From NCBI RefSeq assembly GCF_003050835.1, contig NZ_QAOJ01000003.1, forward strand, positions 124,001 to 188,000: a stretch of 64,000 nucleotides of DNA. The letters are read 5' to 3'. A program made the translations under genes and the position numbers. The notes beneath the pieces were generated by a model that was given only the letters and a program-made list of their open reading frames with translations, was not told where the DNA came from and ran no database searches. This document shows, in pieces, positions 8,751 through 16,603 of the stretch (position 1 is the first letter of the stretch; each line of letters starts with the position of its first letter). The DNA is from Pseudomonas sp. GV071. GTDB taxonomy: Bacteria > Pseudomonadota > Gammaproteobacteria > Pseudomonadales > Pseudomonadaceae.

Positions 8751-9058
8751 TGTTTCACCTCGTCCAGAATGGCCTGGTTCAGGTCATCGAACTCGCCGTT
8801 GGCTCGGTATACATAGATACCGGTCAGCACGAAGGCGGAAAGGATCAGGCCGATACCGGCGGGGATGCCCCAGGTGGTGGGCGAACCTTCACTGATCGGC
8901 GTACCGAACAGGCTCGGGTCGAAGGCAATGATCAGGATGAAGGCCACGTAGAGGCCAAGCATGATGGCGGATAGTATCCAGGCGAAACGCTCGCGCTTGG
9001 CTACCAGTTCTTTGAAGCGCGGACTTTGTTCAATCCGCTCGTAGATGCTGTCGTTCAT
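8747..9058 (-). CDS. yjcH: DUF485 membrane protein YjcH
   Basis: 103 residues with two transmembrane helices ([18 protein letters not shown] and [18 protein letters not shown]). The N-terminal [16 protein letters not shown] is the DUF485 hallmark. It is the first gene of the yjcH-actP pair and overlaps actP by 4 bp. Its role is probably accessory to acetate uptake; no biochemical function is established to my knowledge. Confidence 0.9.
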   Translation of the reverse strand: MNDSIYERIEQSPRFKELVAKRERFAWILSAIMLGLYVAFILIIAFDPSLFGTPISEGSPTTWGIPAGIGLILSAFVLTGIYVYRANGEFDDLNQAILDEVKQ

Positions 9059-9142
9059 TTTATTTTTATCCTCCGCAGCACGAGTTGCTGGTGAGCTAAC
9101 TCTAGTTGGCCCGGAGCCGGAAGACAGACGACCTTAGTCTTA

Positions 9143-9284
9143 TGCTGCCGTTCAAAAGGCCGGGAGGTTCGCGCATGCGTCGTTGAAAACGGCTGCGAGA
9201 TGCTCATTGGCTACAGCCAACTCCGCTCCCTCCCCCGTTTTCGCCTAGCCTGCGCTTCCCTCCCGACCTTTTGAGTCGGCAGCA
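9143..9284. repeat. Large nested inverted repeat
   Basis: Outer arms TGCTGCCGTTCAAAAGG.CGGGAGG (9143 onward) and its inverted counterpart ending at 9284 enclose a second inverted pair, GAAAACGG ... CCGTTTTC, and a central TTGGCTACAGCCAA. The whole ~142 bp can fold as one long hairpin. It occupies the gap between betX and the yjcH promoter side. No gene was seen in 9059-9399. Confidence 0.6.
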
Positions 9285-9306
9285 CCACGGGTTGATAGCG
9301 CAATTC

Positions 9307-9330
9307 TGTAGGAGCGGCTTCAGCCGCGAT
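9307..9330. repeat. Single REP sequence
   Basis: TGTAGGAGCGGCTTCAGCCG followed by CGAT: the Pseudomonas REP core palindrome, here as a singlet instead of an inverted pair. Confidence 0.8.
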
Positions 9331-9353
9331 GCTTTTCACCTTCCACAAAAACA

Positions 9354-9380
9354 ACAAAGCCGCTCAGTGAGCGGCTTTGT
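9354..9380 (-). terminator. Terminator of betX
   Basis: Stem ACAAAGCCGCTCA / TGAGCGGCTTTGT, followed on the minus strand by TGTTTTTG. Lies 20 bp beyond the betX stop. Confidence 0.8.
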
Positions 9381-9399
9381 GGCAAACGCGTTGGCTAAC

Positions 9400-10254
9400 T
9401 TACTTCAACCACTCATTCACCCGATCCGGGTTGGCCGCTACCCATTTCTTGGCCGCGTCAGCCGGCTTGGCGCCTTCTTCCACGGCCAGCATTACGCTGC
9501 CGATTTCGTCCGGGGTCCAGGTGAATTTCTTCAGGAAGGCCACCACTGTCGGGGCTTTGGCTTCCAGGCCCGGGTTGGCGATGCTGTCGACGTGTTCAGC
9601 TGCGCCGTAAACGCCTTTCGGGTCTTCCAGGAAGCGCAGTTTGTATTTGGCGAACATCCAGTGCGGAATCCAGCCAGTCACTGCAATCGGTTTTTCCGAG
9701 CGAATGGCGCGAGCCAGTTCGGCGGTCATGGCGCTGCCGGAGCTGGCCAACAGTTTGTAATCCAGACCGTAGTCTTTGATCGCCTGGTCTGTTTTCAGCA
9801 TCACGCCTGAACCGGCGTCGATGCCAACGATTCGGCCGCCGAAGCCGGCTTTCTCGCCCTGCAGATCACCGATGGTTTTAGCTTTGACGTACTCCGGCAC
9901 GATCAAGCCGATTTTCGCGTCGTTGAAGTTCGGGCCGAGATCAACCACCTGGTCCTTCATTTTTTCGTAGTAAGCACCGTGGGTCACGGGCAGCCAGGCC
10001 GACAACATGGCGTCGAGCTGACCTTTGGCCACGCCCTGCCACATGATGCCGGTGGCGACGGGCATCAGTTGCACGTCGTAGCCGAGTTTTTCCTTGATGA
10101 TTTCCGCTGCGACGTGGGTGGTGGCGACGCTGTCGGACCAGCCATCGACATAGCCAATCTTCAACGTGGGTTTATCTGCCGCACCTGCCAAACCCGTGCT
10201 CAGTGCCAGTGCGAGACCCGCACCCAAACCCAATAACCGACGCATTTTGCTCAT
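9400..10254 (-). CDS. betX: Glycine betaine-binding periplasmic protein (BetX-like)
   Basis: 284 residues. The start at 10254 gives a clean signal peptide (MSKMRRLLGLGAGLALALST..AGAAD) and has a GGGGAA ribosome site; an in-frame start 98 codons upstream would add an unlikely extension. The mature protein matches OpuAC-type betaine/choline receptors, with W residues suited to a cation-pi cage (DGWSDSVATTHVAAEI, IMWQGVAKGQLDAMLSAWLP, GWIPHWMFAKY). No permease or ATPase is adjacent. In P. aeruginosa the syntenic BetX (PA3236) is an orphan receptor that docks on the Cbc transporter; I infer the same here from position and family. Confidence 0.8.
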   Translation of the reverse strand: MSKMRRLLGLGAGLALALSTGLAGAADKPTLKIGYVDGWSDSVATTHVAAEIIKEKLGYDVQLMPVATGIMWQGVAKGQLDAMLSAWLPVTHGAYYEKMKDQVVDLGPNFNDAKIGLIVPEYVKAKTIGDLQGEKAGFGGRIVGIDAGSGVMLKTDQAIKDYGLDYKLLASSGSAMTAELARAIRSEKPIAVTGWIPHWMFAKYKLRFLEDPKGVYGAAEHVDSIANPGLEAKAPTVVAFLKKFTWTPDEIGSVMLAVEEGAKPADAAKKWVAANPDRVNEWLK

Positions 10255-10659
10255 AAGTCTGTTCCCCGAAAATAGTGGCTCGGCTGCTGCCGAGTGGCAG
10301 GTGGTGGTGTCTGTGTCTGGTCTATCTAGTAGCGGTGCCTGTTGCGTATTCGCTTGGCCCACGCCCTGAGTCAGTCGTGTGCCGACGCCTCGATAATCGA
10401 CCCAAGCCGTGATGGCACCTGCTCCGAGAACGACATCAACACTGCCAAGAAACGACATCATTGATTCAGTAACGACAGGACCGATATCCAACGCCGTCAG
10501 AGGCACTACAAAGGCCTTGAAATTTATGATTGAACGCGCATTCAACAACCCGCTTCAGGCGCCTGTTCATATGCGCTAACACACGCCGCCGGCGGCTCTA
10601 CGCTAAATAGCGGGAATGCAGGTAAACTGCGCGGCTTTGCCCCCAGACGCGCCTGAACT
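10255..10659. other. Divergent intergenic region, betX / GH17
   Basis: About 400 bp with no supported gene. Weak in-frame extension of betX is possible but lacks codon-bias support. It must hold the betX promoter and the promoter of the GH17 gene. I see no recognisable operator. Confidence 0.5.
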
Positions 10660-12213
10660 ATGCCCGCTACCGCTCGTTTTCCTGCCTTGCCCTATGTGTT
10701 TGCCTGCTTGCTTGCCGTGTTCGCCATTGGCGGCCTCTGGTATGGCCTGGGCCAACCCCTGGTGTTGCCCGACGCGGCCACGCCGACGCACAAGCTGCAG
10801 TGCGCCTCCTACACGCCGTTCGACAAGGACCAGTCGCCGTTCGACCAGCCTTTCGCCCTGCGCCCTGAGCGCATGGATGCCGACCTGGCCCTGCTGGCCA
10901 CGCGCTTCCACTGCATTCGCACCTACTCGATGACCGGCCTCGAAGCCATCCCGGAGCTTGCCCGCAAGCACGGCCTGAAGCTGATGCTCGGCGCCTGGGT
11001 GAATGGCAACCCGGTGGACACCAAGAAGGAAGTCGATGCGCTGATCAAGTCGGCCAACGACAACCCGGATGTGGTCGAGTCGGTGATCGTCGGTAACGAA
11101 ACCCTGTTGCGCAAAGAAGTTACGGGCGCACAACTGGCCAAGCTGATTGGCGACGTGAAAGCGCAGATCAAACAGCCGGTGACCTACGCGGACGTCTGGG
11201 AGTTCTGGCTCAAGCACCCGGAAGTAGCGCCAGCGGTGGACTTCCTGACCATTCACCTGCTGCCCTACTGGGAAGATGACCCCACCGGCATCGACGAAGC
11301 CCTGGCCCACGTCGCCGAGATTCGCCAGGTGTTCGGCGCCAAGTTCGCCCCCAAAGACATCTTTATTGGTGAAACCGGCTGGCCGAGCGAAGGCCGTCAG
11401 CGTGAAACCGCCGTGCCGAGCCGCGTCAACGAAGCCAAGTTCATCCGTGGTTTTGTCTCCATGGCCGAACAGAATGGCTGGCACTACAACCTGATCGAAG
11501 CCTTCGACCAACCGTGGAAACGCGTCAGCGAAGGTGCCATGGGCGGTTACTGGGGCCTGTATGACGCTGACCGCCAGGACAAAGGCGTGCTGGCCGGCCC
11601 GGTTTCCAACTTCGCCAACTGGACCCTGTGGCTAAGCGTCAGCGGCGTGATCTTCCTCGCCACCCTGCTGCTGGCCGGTCGCCCGAACTCCACCCGTTCG
11701 GCCCTGGTCCTGCCGTTGCTGGCGGCCGTCGGCGCCTGCTGCATTGCCCTGTGGGGCGAGATGGCGCGGGTCAACAGCCGCTATATCGGTGAATGGGCGT
11801 GGGCTGCCTTCTTGGTCGGCCTCAACCTGGTGGTGCTGGCCCATGGCGCCTTGGCGCTGTCGAGCAAAGCCGGCTGGCGCGCCAACCTCTATAGCTGGCT
11901 GCAGGCCCGTGGCGGCTGGTGGCTGGCCGCCAGTGGTTTCGCCGCTGCCGTGCTGATGCTCGGCCTGGTGTTCGACCCGCGTTATCGCTGTTTCCCGAGC
12001 ATGGTGTTGCTGCTGCCGGCGCTGGTCTACGTGTGCCGCCCAGTGGCTGGCCCACGCCGCGAGATCGCCCTGCTGACCCTGATCGTCGGCGCGGGCATCC
12101 TGCCGCAGCTGTTCCAGGAGACGCTGAGCAACTGGCAGGCACTGGGTTGGGCGGCGGTCAGCGCCCTGATGGTGGCGGCGCTGTGGCGCAGCTTGCGGGT
12201 AAGGGCCAGCTAA
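10660..12213 (+). CDS. Membrane-anchored GH17 beta-glucan glucosyltransferase/hydrolase
   Basis: 517 residues. A single N-terminal membrane helix (~10-30) is followed by a family-17 (beta/alpha)8 domain (~45-315). The acid/base Glu is E147 in VIVGNE and the nucleophile E238 in GETGWPS, both hallmark GH17 motifs. After ~330 come six or so hydrophobic helices. Bacterial relatives in Pseudomonas transfer beta-1,3-glucan segments and are thought to act on periplasmic or exported glucans; they lack a separate glycosyltransferase domain here. The catalytic domain should face the periplasm. It stands alone and is followed by a terminator. Confidence 0.85.
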   Translation: MPATARFPALPYVFACLLAVFAIGGLWYGLGQPLVLPDAATPTHKLQCASYTPFDKDQSPFDQPFALRPERMDADLALLATRFHCIRTYSMTGLEAIPELARKHGLKLMLGAWVNGNPVDTKKEVDALIKSANDNPDVVESVIVGNETLLRKEVTGAQLAKLIGDVKAQIKQPVTYADVWEFWLKHPEVAPAVDFLTIHLLPYWEDDPTGIDEALAHVAEIRQVFGAKFAPKDIFIGETGWPSEGRQRETAVPSRVNEAKFIRGFVSMAEQNGWHYNLIEAFDQPWKRVSEGAMGGYWGLYDADRQDKGVLAGPVSNFANWTLWLSVSGVIFLATLLLAGRPNSTRSALVLPLLAAVGACCIALWGEMARVNSRYIGEWAWAAFLVGLNLVVLAHGALALSSKAGWRANLYSWLQARGGWWLAASGFAAAVLMLGLVFDPRYRCFPSMVLLLPALVYVCRPVAGPRREIALLTLIVGAGILPQLFQETLSNWQALGWAAVSALMVAALWRSLRVRAS

Positions 12214-12229
12214 GAGCTGACCTACCGGC

Positions 12230-12265
12230 AAAAAAAAATGGGGCTCAGAAGAGCCCCATTTTTTG
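12230..12265. terminator. Bidirectional terminator
   Basis: Stem TGGGGCTC / GAGCCCCA with AGAA loop, eight A before and six T after. It can serve the GH17 gene and the convergent small membrane gene. Confidence 0.85.
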
Positions 12266-12272
12266 ATCAAGA

Positions 12273-12336
12273 GCATCTTGGCTGAAGCCGCTCCTACTGA
12301 TTGTTCGATCTCGTAGGAGCGGCTTCAGCCGCGATG
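12273..12336. repeat. REP doublet (inverted pair)
   Basis: An inverted copy (GGCTGAAGCCGCTCCTAC) and a direct copy (GTAGGAGCGGCTTCAGCC) flank a short spacer TGATTGTTCGATCTC. Typical Pseudomonas REP pair between convergent genes. Confidence 0.85.
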
Positions 12337-12340
12337 GCCT

Positions 12341-12709
12341 TCAAGCCAGACGCGGCGCCCGCACCAACCGCAGCGCGGCGATCACCACGGCAAACACCGC
12401 CAGACTGGCGCTGTATAGCACCAACGCCGGCAAGGCGAACACCAGTGCCGCCACTGCCAACCACCAGCCCGCACGGCCCGGCACCACAAAGGCCAGCAAG
12501 GCACCGACCAGACCGCTCAGGGCGATGACGCGGAAATGGATCAACAGACCCAGGCCATTACGCACCTGGCATTCCCAGCGCTGCGCCTGGTCAACGCAGA
12601 TGCCGACCCACTGGCTGTCTTCCATCAGGGCGAAACGCAGCCCGTAGGCAGCGGCCAGCCACAGGGCCAGAACGATCAGCAAGGCGATCAGGGGCAAACG
12701 ACGGGACAT
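12341..12709 (-). CDS. Hypothetical inner-membrane protein
   Basis: 122 residues with three to four hydrophobic helices (LPLIALLIVLALWLAAAYGL near the N-terminus). A short region between helices carries two Cys residues (GICVDQAQRWECQV) that could form a periplasmic disulfide. I do not recognise a family. It is transcribed alone, converges on the GH17 gene, and its stop lies against a REP doublet. Confidence 0.65.
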   Translation of the reverse strand: MSRRLPLIALLIVLALWLAAAYGLRFALMEDSQWVGICVDQAQRWECQVRNGLGLLIHFRVIALSGLVGALLAFVVPGRAGWWLAVAALVFALPALVLYSASLAVFAVVIAALRLVRAPRLA

Positions 12710-12875
12710 GGGTTTCTCCGGTAGATAAATCGGCGCTCAGGATAAACGCCCGATCACGGTATGCAAGCGCCAGAGCACGAAACATCAAGCATAAAGCAGG
12801 GAATTCGTAGCACCCTGTTGCCGCGCGCGCGTTGAGCCGGCAAGCTCGGCTCATTTCGCCCTTTCAGGAGCCTGT

Positions 12876-13364
12876 ATGTCCCGTATTCACCTGCGCAACG
12901 CCACGCCCGATGACGTCGGCCTGATCCTCAGCCTGATCCACGAGCTGGCGGTGTACGAAAAACTCAGCGACCAGGCGGTTGCCACCCCTGAAGACCTGAC
13001 CATCAATCTGTTCGGCCCCCGCCCTTTCGCCGAGGTGCTGATTGGCGAACTGGATGGCGAGCCACAGGGTTTCGCCCTGTTCTTCCCGAATTTTTCCACC
13101 TTTCTCGGCAAGCCGGGCATCTACCTCGAAGACCTGTACGTACGCGAACCCGCCCGCAGTGCCGGCCTTGGCAAAGCCTTGCTGGCACGCCTGGCACAGC
13201 TAGCCGTTGAGCGTGGTTGCGGGCGCCTGGAGTGGTCGGTGCTGGACTGGAACGAGCCGGCGTTGGGTTTTTATCGCCGCTTGGGCGCACGCCCGCAAGA
13301 CGACTGGACCACCTACCGTTTGAGCGGTGCTGCACTAGGCGAGCTGGCAAAACAAGCCGAGTAA
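12876..13364 (+). CDS. GNAT-family N-acetyltransferase
   Basis: 162 residues. Motif A (IYLEDLYVREPARSAGLGKALL, residues ~84-105) contains the acetyl-CoA loop R/Q-x-x-G-x-G/A as RSAGLGKA, and motif B ends NEPALGFYRRLGA. The EDLYV strand and overall order are like the diamine (spermidine/spermine-type) and thialysine acetyltransferase group, but substrate cannot be fixed from sequence. GAGCC precedes the ATG. It appears monocistronic. Confidence 0.85.
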   Translation: MSRIHLRNATPDDVGLILSLIHELAVYEKLSDQAVATPEDLTINLFGPRPFAEVLIGELDGEPQGFALFFPNFSTFLGKPGIYLEDLYVREPARSAGLGKALLARLAQLAVERGCGRLEWSVLDWNEPALGFYRRLGARPQDDWTTYRLSGAALGELAKQAE

Positions 13365-13443
13365 AAATCTCTGTGCTATACCAGCACTGCCGTTGTCATA
13401 ACGCCGGACCCATTGTGCACTTTATCTTCTAAAGGGATTTGCG

Positions 13444-14742
13444 ATGCCGCGCCTCTTACGTTTTGCCGCGCTTATGGCTGGTTTATGCCTGAGCCCGTTG
13501 TTGTCGGCCGCCGACATTGACGAGGCCAGTTATGGTTTCCCGCTGACCAACCCGTTCGAGGCAACCATTGCCACGACGCCTCCGGACATGCGCCCGGAGT
13601 TGCCGGATGATCGTGATATCGATCAGGCCGACTACACCCTCAAGCTCCACCCGGAACGGGAACTGGAGGTACCGGACAACTTCTGGCCGGTGACCACCCT
13701 GCGCTACCGCATGGCCAAGCAGAAAGGCCCGGCGCCGCTGATCTTCATCATTGCCGGCACCGGCGCGCACTACTCCAGCACCCTCGCCGAGGGCCTGAAG
13801 AAGCTGTTCTACGGCGCGGGCTACCACGTGGTGCAGCTGTCGTCGCCGACCAGCTACGACTTCATGACCGCCGCCTCACGCCACGCCACACCCGGTGTGA
13901 GCACCGAAGACGCCGACGACCTCTACCGCGTAATGCAGGCCGTGCGTGCCCAGCACCCGGACGTAGAAGTCACCGACTACTACCTCACCGGCTACAGCCT
14001 CGGCGCACTGAACGCCGCGTTCGTCAGCAAGCTGGATGAAACCCGGCGCAGCTTCAACTTCAAGAAAGTGTTGATGCTCAACCCACCGGTGAACCTCTAC
14101 ACCTCGATCACCAACCTCGACCGTCTGGTGCAGACCGAGGTCAAGGGCATCTCCAACAGCAGTACGTTCTATGACGTGGTGCTGAGCAAGCTGACCCGTT
14201 ACTTCCAGCAGAAGGGCTACATCGACATCAACGATGCCATGCTCTACGACCTGCAACAGTCCAAGCAGCACCTCTCCAATGAACAACTGGCGATGCTGAT
14301 CGGCACCTCGTTCCGCTTCTCCTCGGCGGACATTGCCTTTACTTCCGACCTGATCAACCGCCGCGGCCTGATCACCCCGCCGGAAACCCCGATCAGCGAA
14401 GGCACCAGCCTGACCCCGTACTTTCGCAAAGCGCTGCAGTGCGACTTCGACTGCTATATCCGCGAGCAACTGATTCCCATGTGGCGCGCGCGCACCGACG
14501 GCGGCAGTCTGCTGCAGCTGATCGATCAGGTGAGCCTGTATGCGCTGGAGGATTACCTGAAAACCAGCAAGAAGATCGTGGTGATGCACAACAAGGACGA
14601 CGTGATTCTCGGCCCTGGCGACCTGGGCTTTTTACGCAGAACGATGGGCGATCGTTTGACCGTGTACCCGCATGGCGGGCACTGCGGCAACCTCAACTAC
14701 CGCGTAAACACTGCCGCCATGCTGGAGCTGCTCCATGACTAA
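13444..14742 (+). CDS. Periplasmic alpha/beta-hydrolase coupled to mlaA
   Basis: 432 residues with a signal peptide (MPRLLRFAALMAGLCLSPLLSAAD). The hydrolase fold is marked by FIIAGTGAHY (~101-110), nucleophile S185 in GYSLGA, an Asp in HNKDDVILG (~385) and His in PHGGHCGN (~414). The stop overlaps the start of mlaA by 8 bp, so the two are translationally coupled. Relatives are usually annotated only as alpha/beta hydrolases. The coupling suggests a role in envelope lipid maintenance, perhaps a lipase or esterase. That is inference. Confidence 0.75.
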   Translation: MPRLLRFAALMAGLCLSPLLSAADIDEASYGFPLTNPFEATIATTPPDMRPELPDDRDIDQADYTLKLHPERELEVPDNFWPVTTLRYRMAKQKGPAPLIFIIAGTGAHYSSTLAEGLKKLFYGAGYHVVQLSSPTSYDFMTAASRHATPGVSTEDADDLYRVMQAVRAQHPDVEVTDYYLTGYSLGALNAAFVSKLDETRRSFNFKKVLMLNPPVNLYTSITNLDRLVQTEVKGISNSSTFYDVVLSKLTRYFQQKGYIDINDAMLYDLQQSKQHLSNEQLAMLIGTSFRFSSADIAFTSDLINRRGLITPPETPISEGTSLTPYFRKALQCDFDCYIREQLIPMWRARTDGGSLLQLIDQVSLYALEDYLKTSKKIVVMHNKDDVILGPGDLGFLRRTMGDRLTVYPHGGHCGNLNYRVNTAAMLELLHD

Positions 14743-15523
14743 GACATCCTTGCTGCTTGCTCTGTTGCTCGCCAGCGGTGCCACGTATGCCGCCGAACCC
14801 GTGTCCGCGCCGGGCGTCGCCGCCGAACCGGATGGCTTCACCGAGCCGTTGAAAGACCTCAAATTCAACGCGGGCCTGGACCAGCACGAGTTCGAGCGCT
14901 CGACCCTCGATGCGCTGAACGTGTACGACCCACTGGAATCGGTGAACCGACGCATTTACCACTTCAACTACCGCTTCGATGAGTGGGTGTTCCTGCCGGT
15001 GGTCGATGGCTACCGCTATGTCACCCCGCAGTTCGTGCGCAGCGGCGTAAGCAACTTCTTCAGCAACCTCGGCGACGTGCCCAACCTGCTCAACAGCCTG
15101 CTGCAGTTCAAAGGCCAACGGGCGATGGAAACCACCGGCCGCCTGCTGCTCAACACCACCGTCGGCATCGCCGGTTTGTGGGACCCGGCGACCATGATGG
15201 GCCTGCCCAAACAGTCGGAAGACTTTGGCCAGACCCTGGGCTTCTACGGCGTGCCAGCCGGCCCGTACATCATGCTGCCGATTCTCGGCCCGTCGAACCT
15301 GCGTGACACTGGCGGCCTGGTGGCAGACTTCACTGCCGAGCAGCAGATCAACTTCCTCAACGTCGCCGAAGTCAGCCAGAACCACCCTGAACTGTTCCTG
15401 CTGCGCTCCATCGACCGGCGCTACGTCACCACCTTCCGTTACGGGCAGACCAACTCACCGTTCGAATACGAAAAAGTGCGTTACGTGTACACCGAAGCGC
15501 GCAAGTTGCAGATTGCTGAGTAA
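14735..15523 (+). CDS. mlaA: MlaA/VacJ outer-membrane lipid asymmetry protein
   Basis: 262 residues. The MlaA core begins with YDPLESVNRRIYHFN (~68-82) and continues VTPQFVRSGVSNFFSNLGDV, LLNTTVGIAGLWDPA and GPYIMLPILGPSNLRD, all family signatures. MlaA removes misplaced phospholipid from the outer leaflet of the outer membrane for return by the MlaFEDBC system, which is not in this window. The signal peptide ends GATYAAEP with no lipobox Cys, unlike the E. coli lipoprotein. It is the second gene of a pair with the overlapping hydrolase. Confidence 0.93.
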   Translation: MTKTSLLLALLLASGATYAAEPVSAPGVAAEPDGFTEPLKDLKFNAGLDQHEFERSTLDALNVYDPLESVNRRIYHFNYRFDEWVFLPVVDGYRYVTPQFVRSGVSNFFSNLGDVPNLLNSLLQFKGQRAMETTGRLLLNTTVGIAGLWDPATMMGLPKQSEDFGQTLGFYGVPAGPYIMLPILGPSNLRDTGGLVADFTAEQQINFLNVAEVSQNHPELFLLRSIDRRYVTTFRYGQTNSPFEYEKVRYVYTEARKLQIAE

Positions 15524-15550
15524 CCGAGGATTCAAATCCTGCGCAATACA

Positions 15551-15616
15551 TGTGGGAGGGGCTTTAGCCGCGAGCTTTTTAAAAGCAAAAGCATCGCGGC
15601 TAAAGCCCCTCCCACA
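15551..15616. repeat. REP doublet, GGGAGGGGC type
   Basis: TGTGGGAGGGGCTTTAGCCG and its inverted copy around an AT-rich spacer, downstream of mlaA. It differs from the GTAGGAGCGGC type elsewhere in the window. Confidence 0.85.
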
Positions 15617-15726
15617 AGGAGCAGCAACACATCAAGTTATCCGATTGATATAACGATTATTTCGCACCAATCAATCTGATCGAAACCTCTACCATGGCTC
15701 CATCAACTGAATTGGAGCTTCTCACC

Positions 15727-16566
15727 ATGAACCGCACCGTACTCAGCATCCAACCCGGCCAACCCGCTTCCGACGGCGCGGGCGTGCGCCTCAACCGCGT
15801 GTTCGGCGGCCTGGGCGTGGAGCGCTTCGACCCGTTTCTGATGCTCGACGAGTTCGGCTCGGTCAACCCCGACGACTACATCGCCGGCTTCCCGCCGCAC
15901 CCGCACCGCGGTTTTGAAACCATCACCTACATGCTCGAAGGGCGCATGCGTCACGAAGACCACTTGGGCAACGTCGGCCTGCTGGGCAATGGCGGCGTGC
16001 AGTGGATGACCGCAGCGCGCGGGATCATCCACAGCGAAATGCCCGAGCAGGAACAAGGCGCGATGCGCGGCTTCCAGCTGTGGCTGAACCTGCCAGGCAA
16101 AGACAAGCTCGGCGACCCTGGTTACCGCGATATTCCCGCCGAAGAAATTCCCCGTCTCGTCACCCAGCAGGGTGTCGAAGCGGTGGTAATCGCCGGCCAG
16201 TTCGACGATGGCCAGGTACAACAGATTGGCGCCGTACAACGTCCGCACACCGAACCTCAGCTGTTCGACCTGCATCTGGGCGCAGGCGGCAACGTGGCGC
16301 CACGGCTGCCCGAGGGGCATCGGGTGATGCTCTATGTGTACGACGGCAGTATTCAAATTGATGGTCGCAGCGTGGACGCCGGGCGCCTGGTGCGCCTGTC
16401 CGATCAAGGCCAGTTGCAGTTCGCTAGCGAACAGGGTGCCAACGTGCTGTTGATCGCCGGCAAACCGCTGAGCGAGCCGATCGTGCAGTACGGCCCGTTC
16501 GTGATGAACACCCGCGAGGAAGTGGAACAGGCGTTACGCGATTTCCGCGATGGTGTGTTGGCCTAA
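15727..16566 (+). CDS. Pirin family protein
   Basis: 279 residues. The start at 15727 is preferred because GGAGCTT lies upstream; an ATG 33 bases earlier has no such site. The N-terminal pirin cupin shows DPFLMLDEFG (~36-45), the metal ligands in PPHPHRGFETITY (~57-69), a further His in MRHEDHLGN and a Glu in IIHSEMPE. A C-terminal half-cupin follows. Bacterial pirins bind iron; some have quercetinase activity, others act as protein partners. No neighbour points to a particular role. Confidence 0.92.
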   Translation: MNRTVLSIQPGQPASDGAGVRLNRVFGGLGVERFDPFLMLDEFGSVNPDDYIAGFPPHPHRGFETITYMLEGRMRHEDHLGNVGLLGNGGVQWMTAARGIIHSEMPEQEQGAMRGFQLWLNLPGKDKLGDPGYRDIPAEEIPRLVTQQGVEAVVIAGQFDDGQVQQIGAVQRPHTEPQLFDLHLGAGGNVAPRLPEGHRVMLYVYDGSIQIDGRSVDAGRLVRLSDQGQLQFASEQGANVLLIAGKPLSEPIVQYGPFVMNTREEVEQALRDFRDGVLA

Positions 16567-16567
16567 A

Positions 16568-16592
16568 GCATCGCGGCTGAAGCCGCGATGCT
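16568..16592. repeat. REP fragment
   Basis: Palindrome AGCATCGCGGCTGAAGCCGC..GATGCT immediately after the pirin stop. It is the core of a REP without the flanking GTAGGAGC arms. Confidence 0.65.
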
Positions 16593-16603
16593 GTTGATCT
16601 TGC

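Noticed and set aside
7095..8816. 573-codon open frame antisense to actP
   Set aside because: Product is His/Gln/Asp-rich low-complexity sequence typical of a mirror frame; ActP is unmistakable on the other strand.
10255..10548. 98-residue N-terminal extension of betX
   Set aside because: The internal start gives a perfect signal peptide and ribosome site; the extension would bury the signal peptide.
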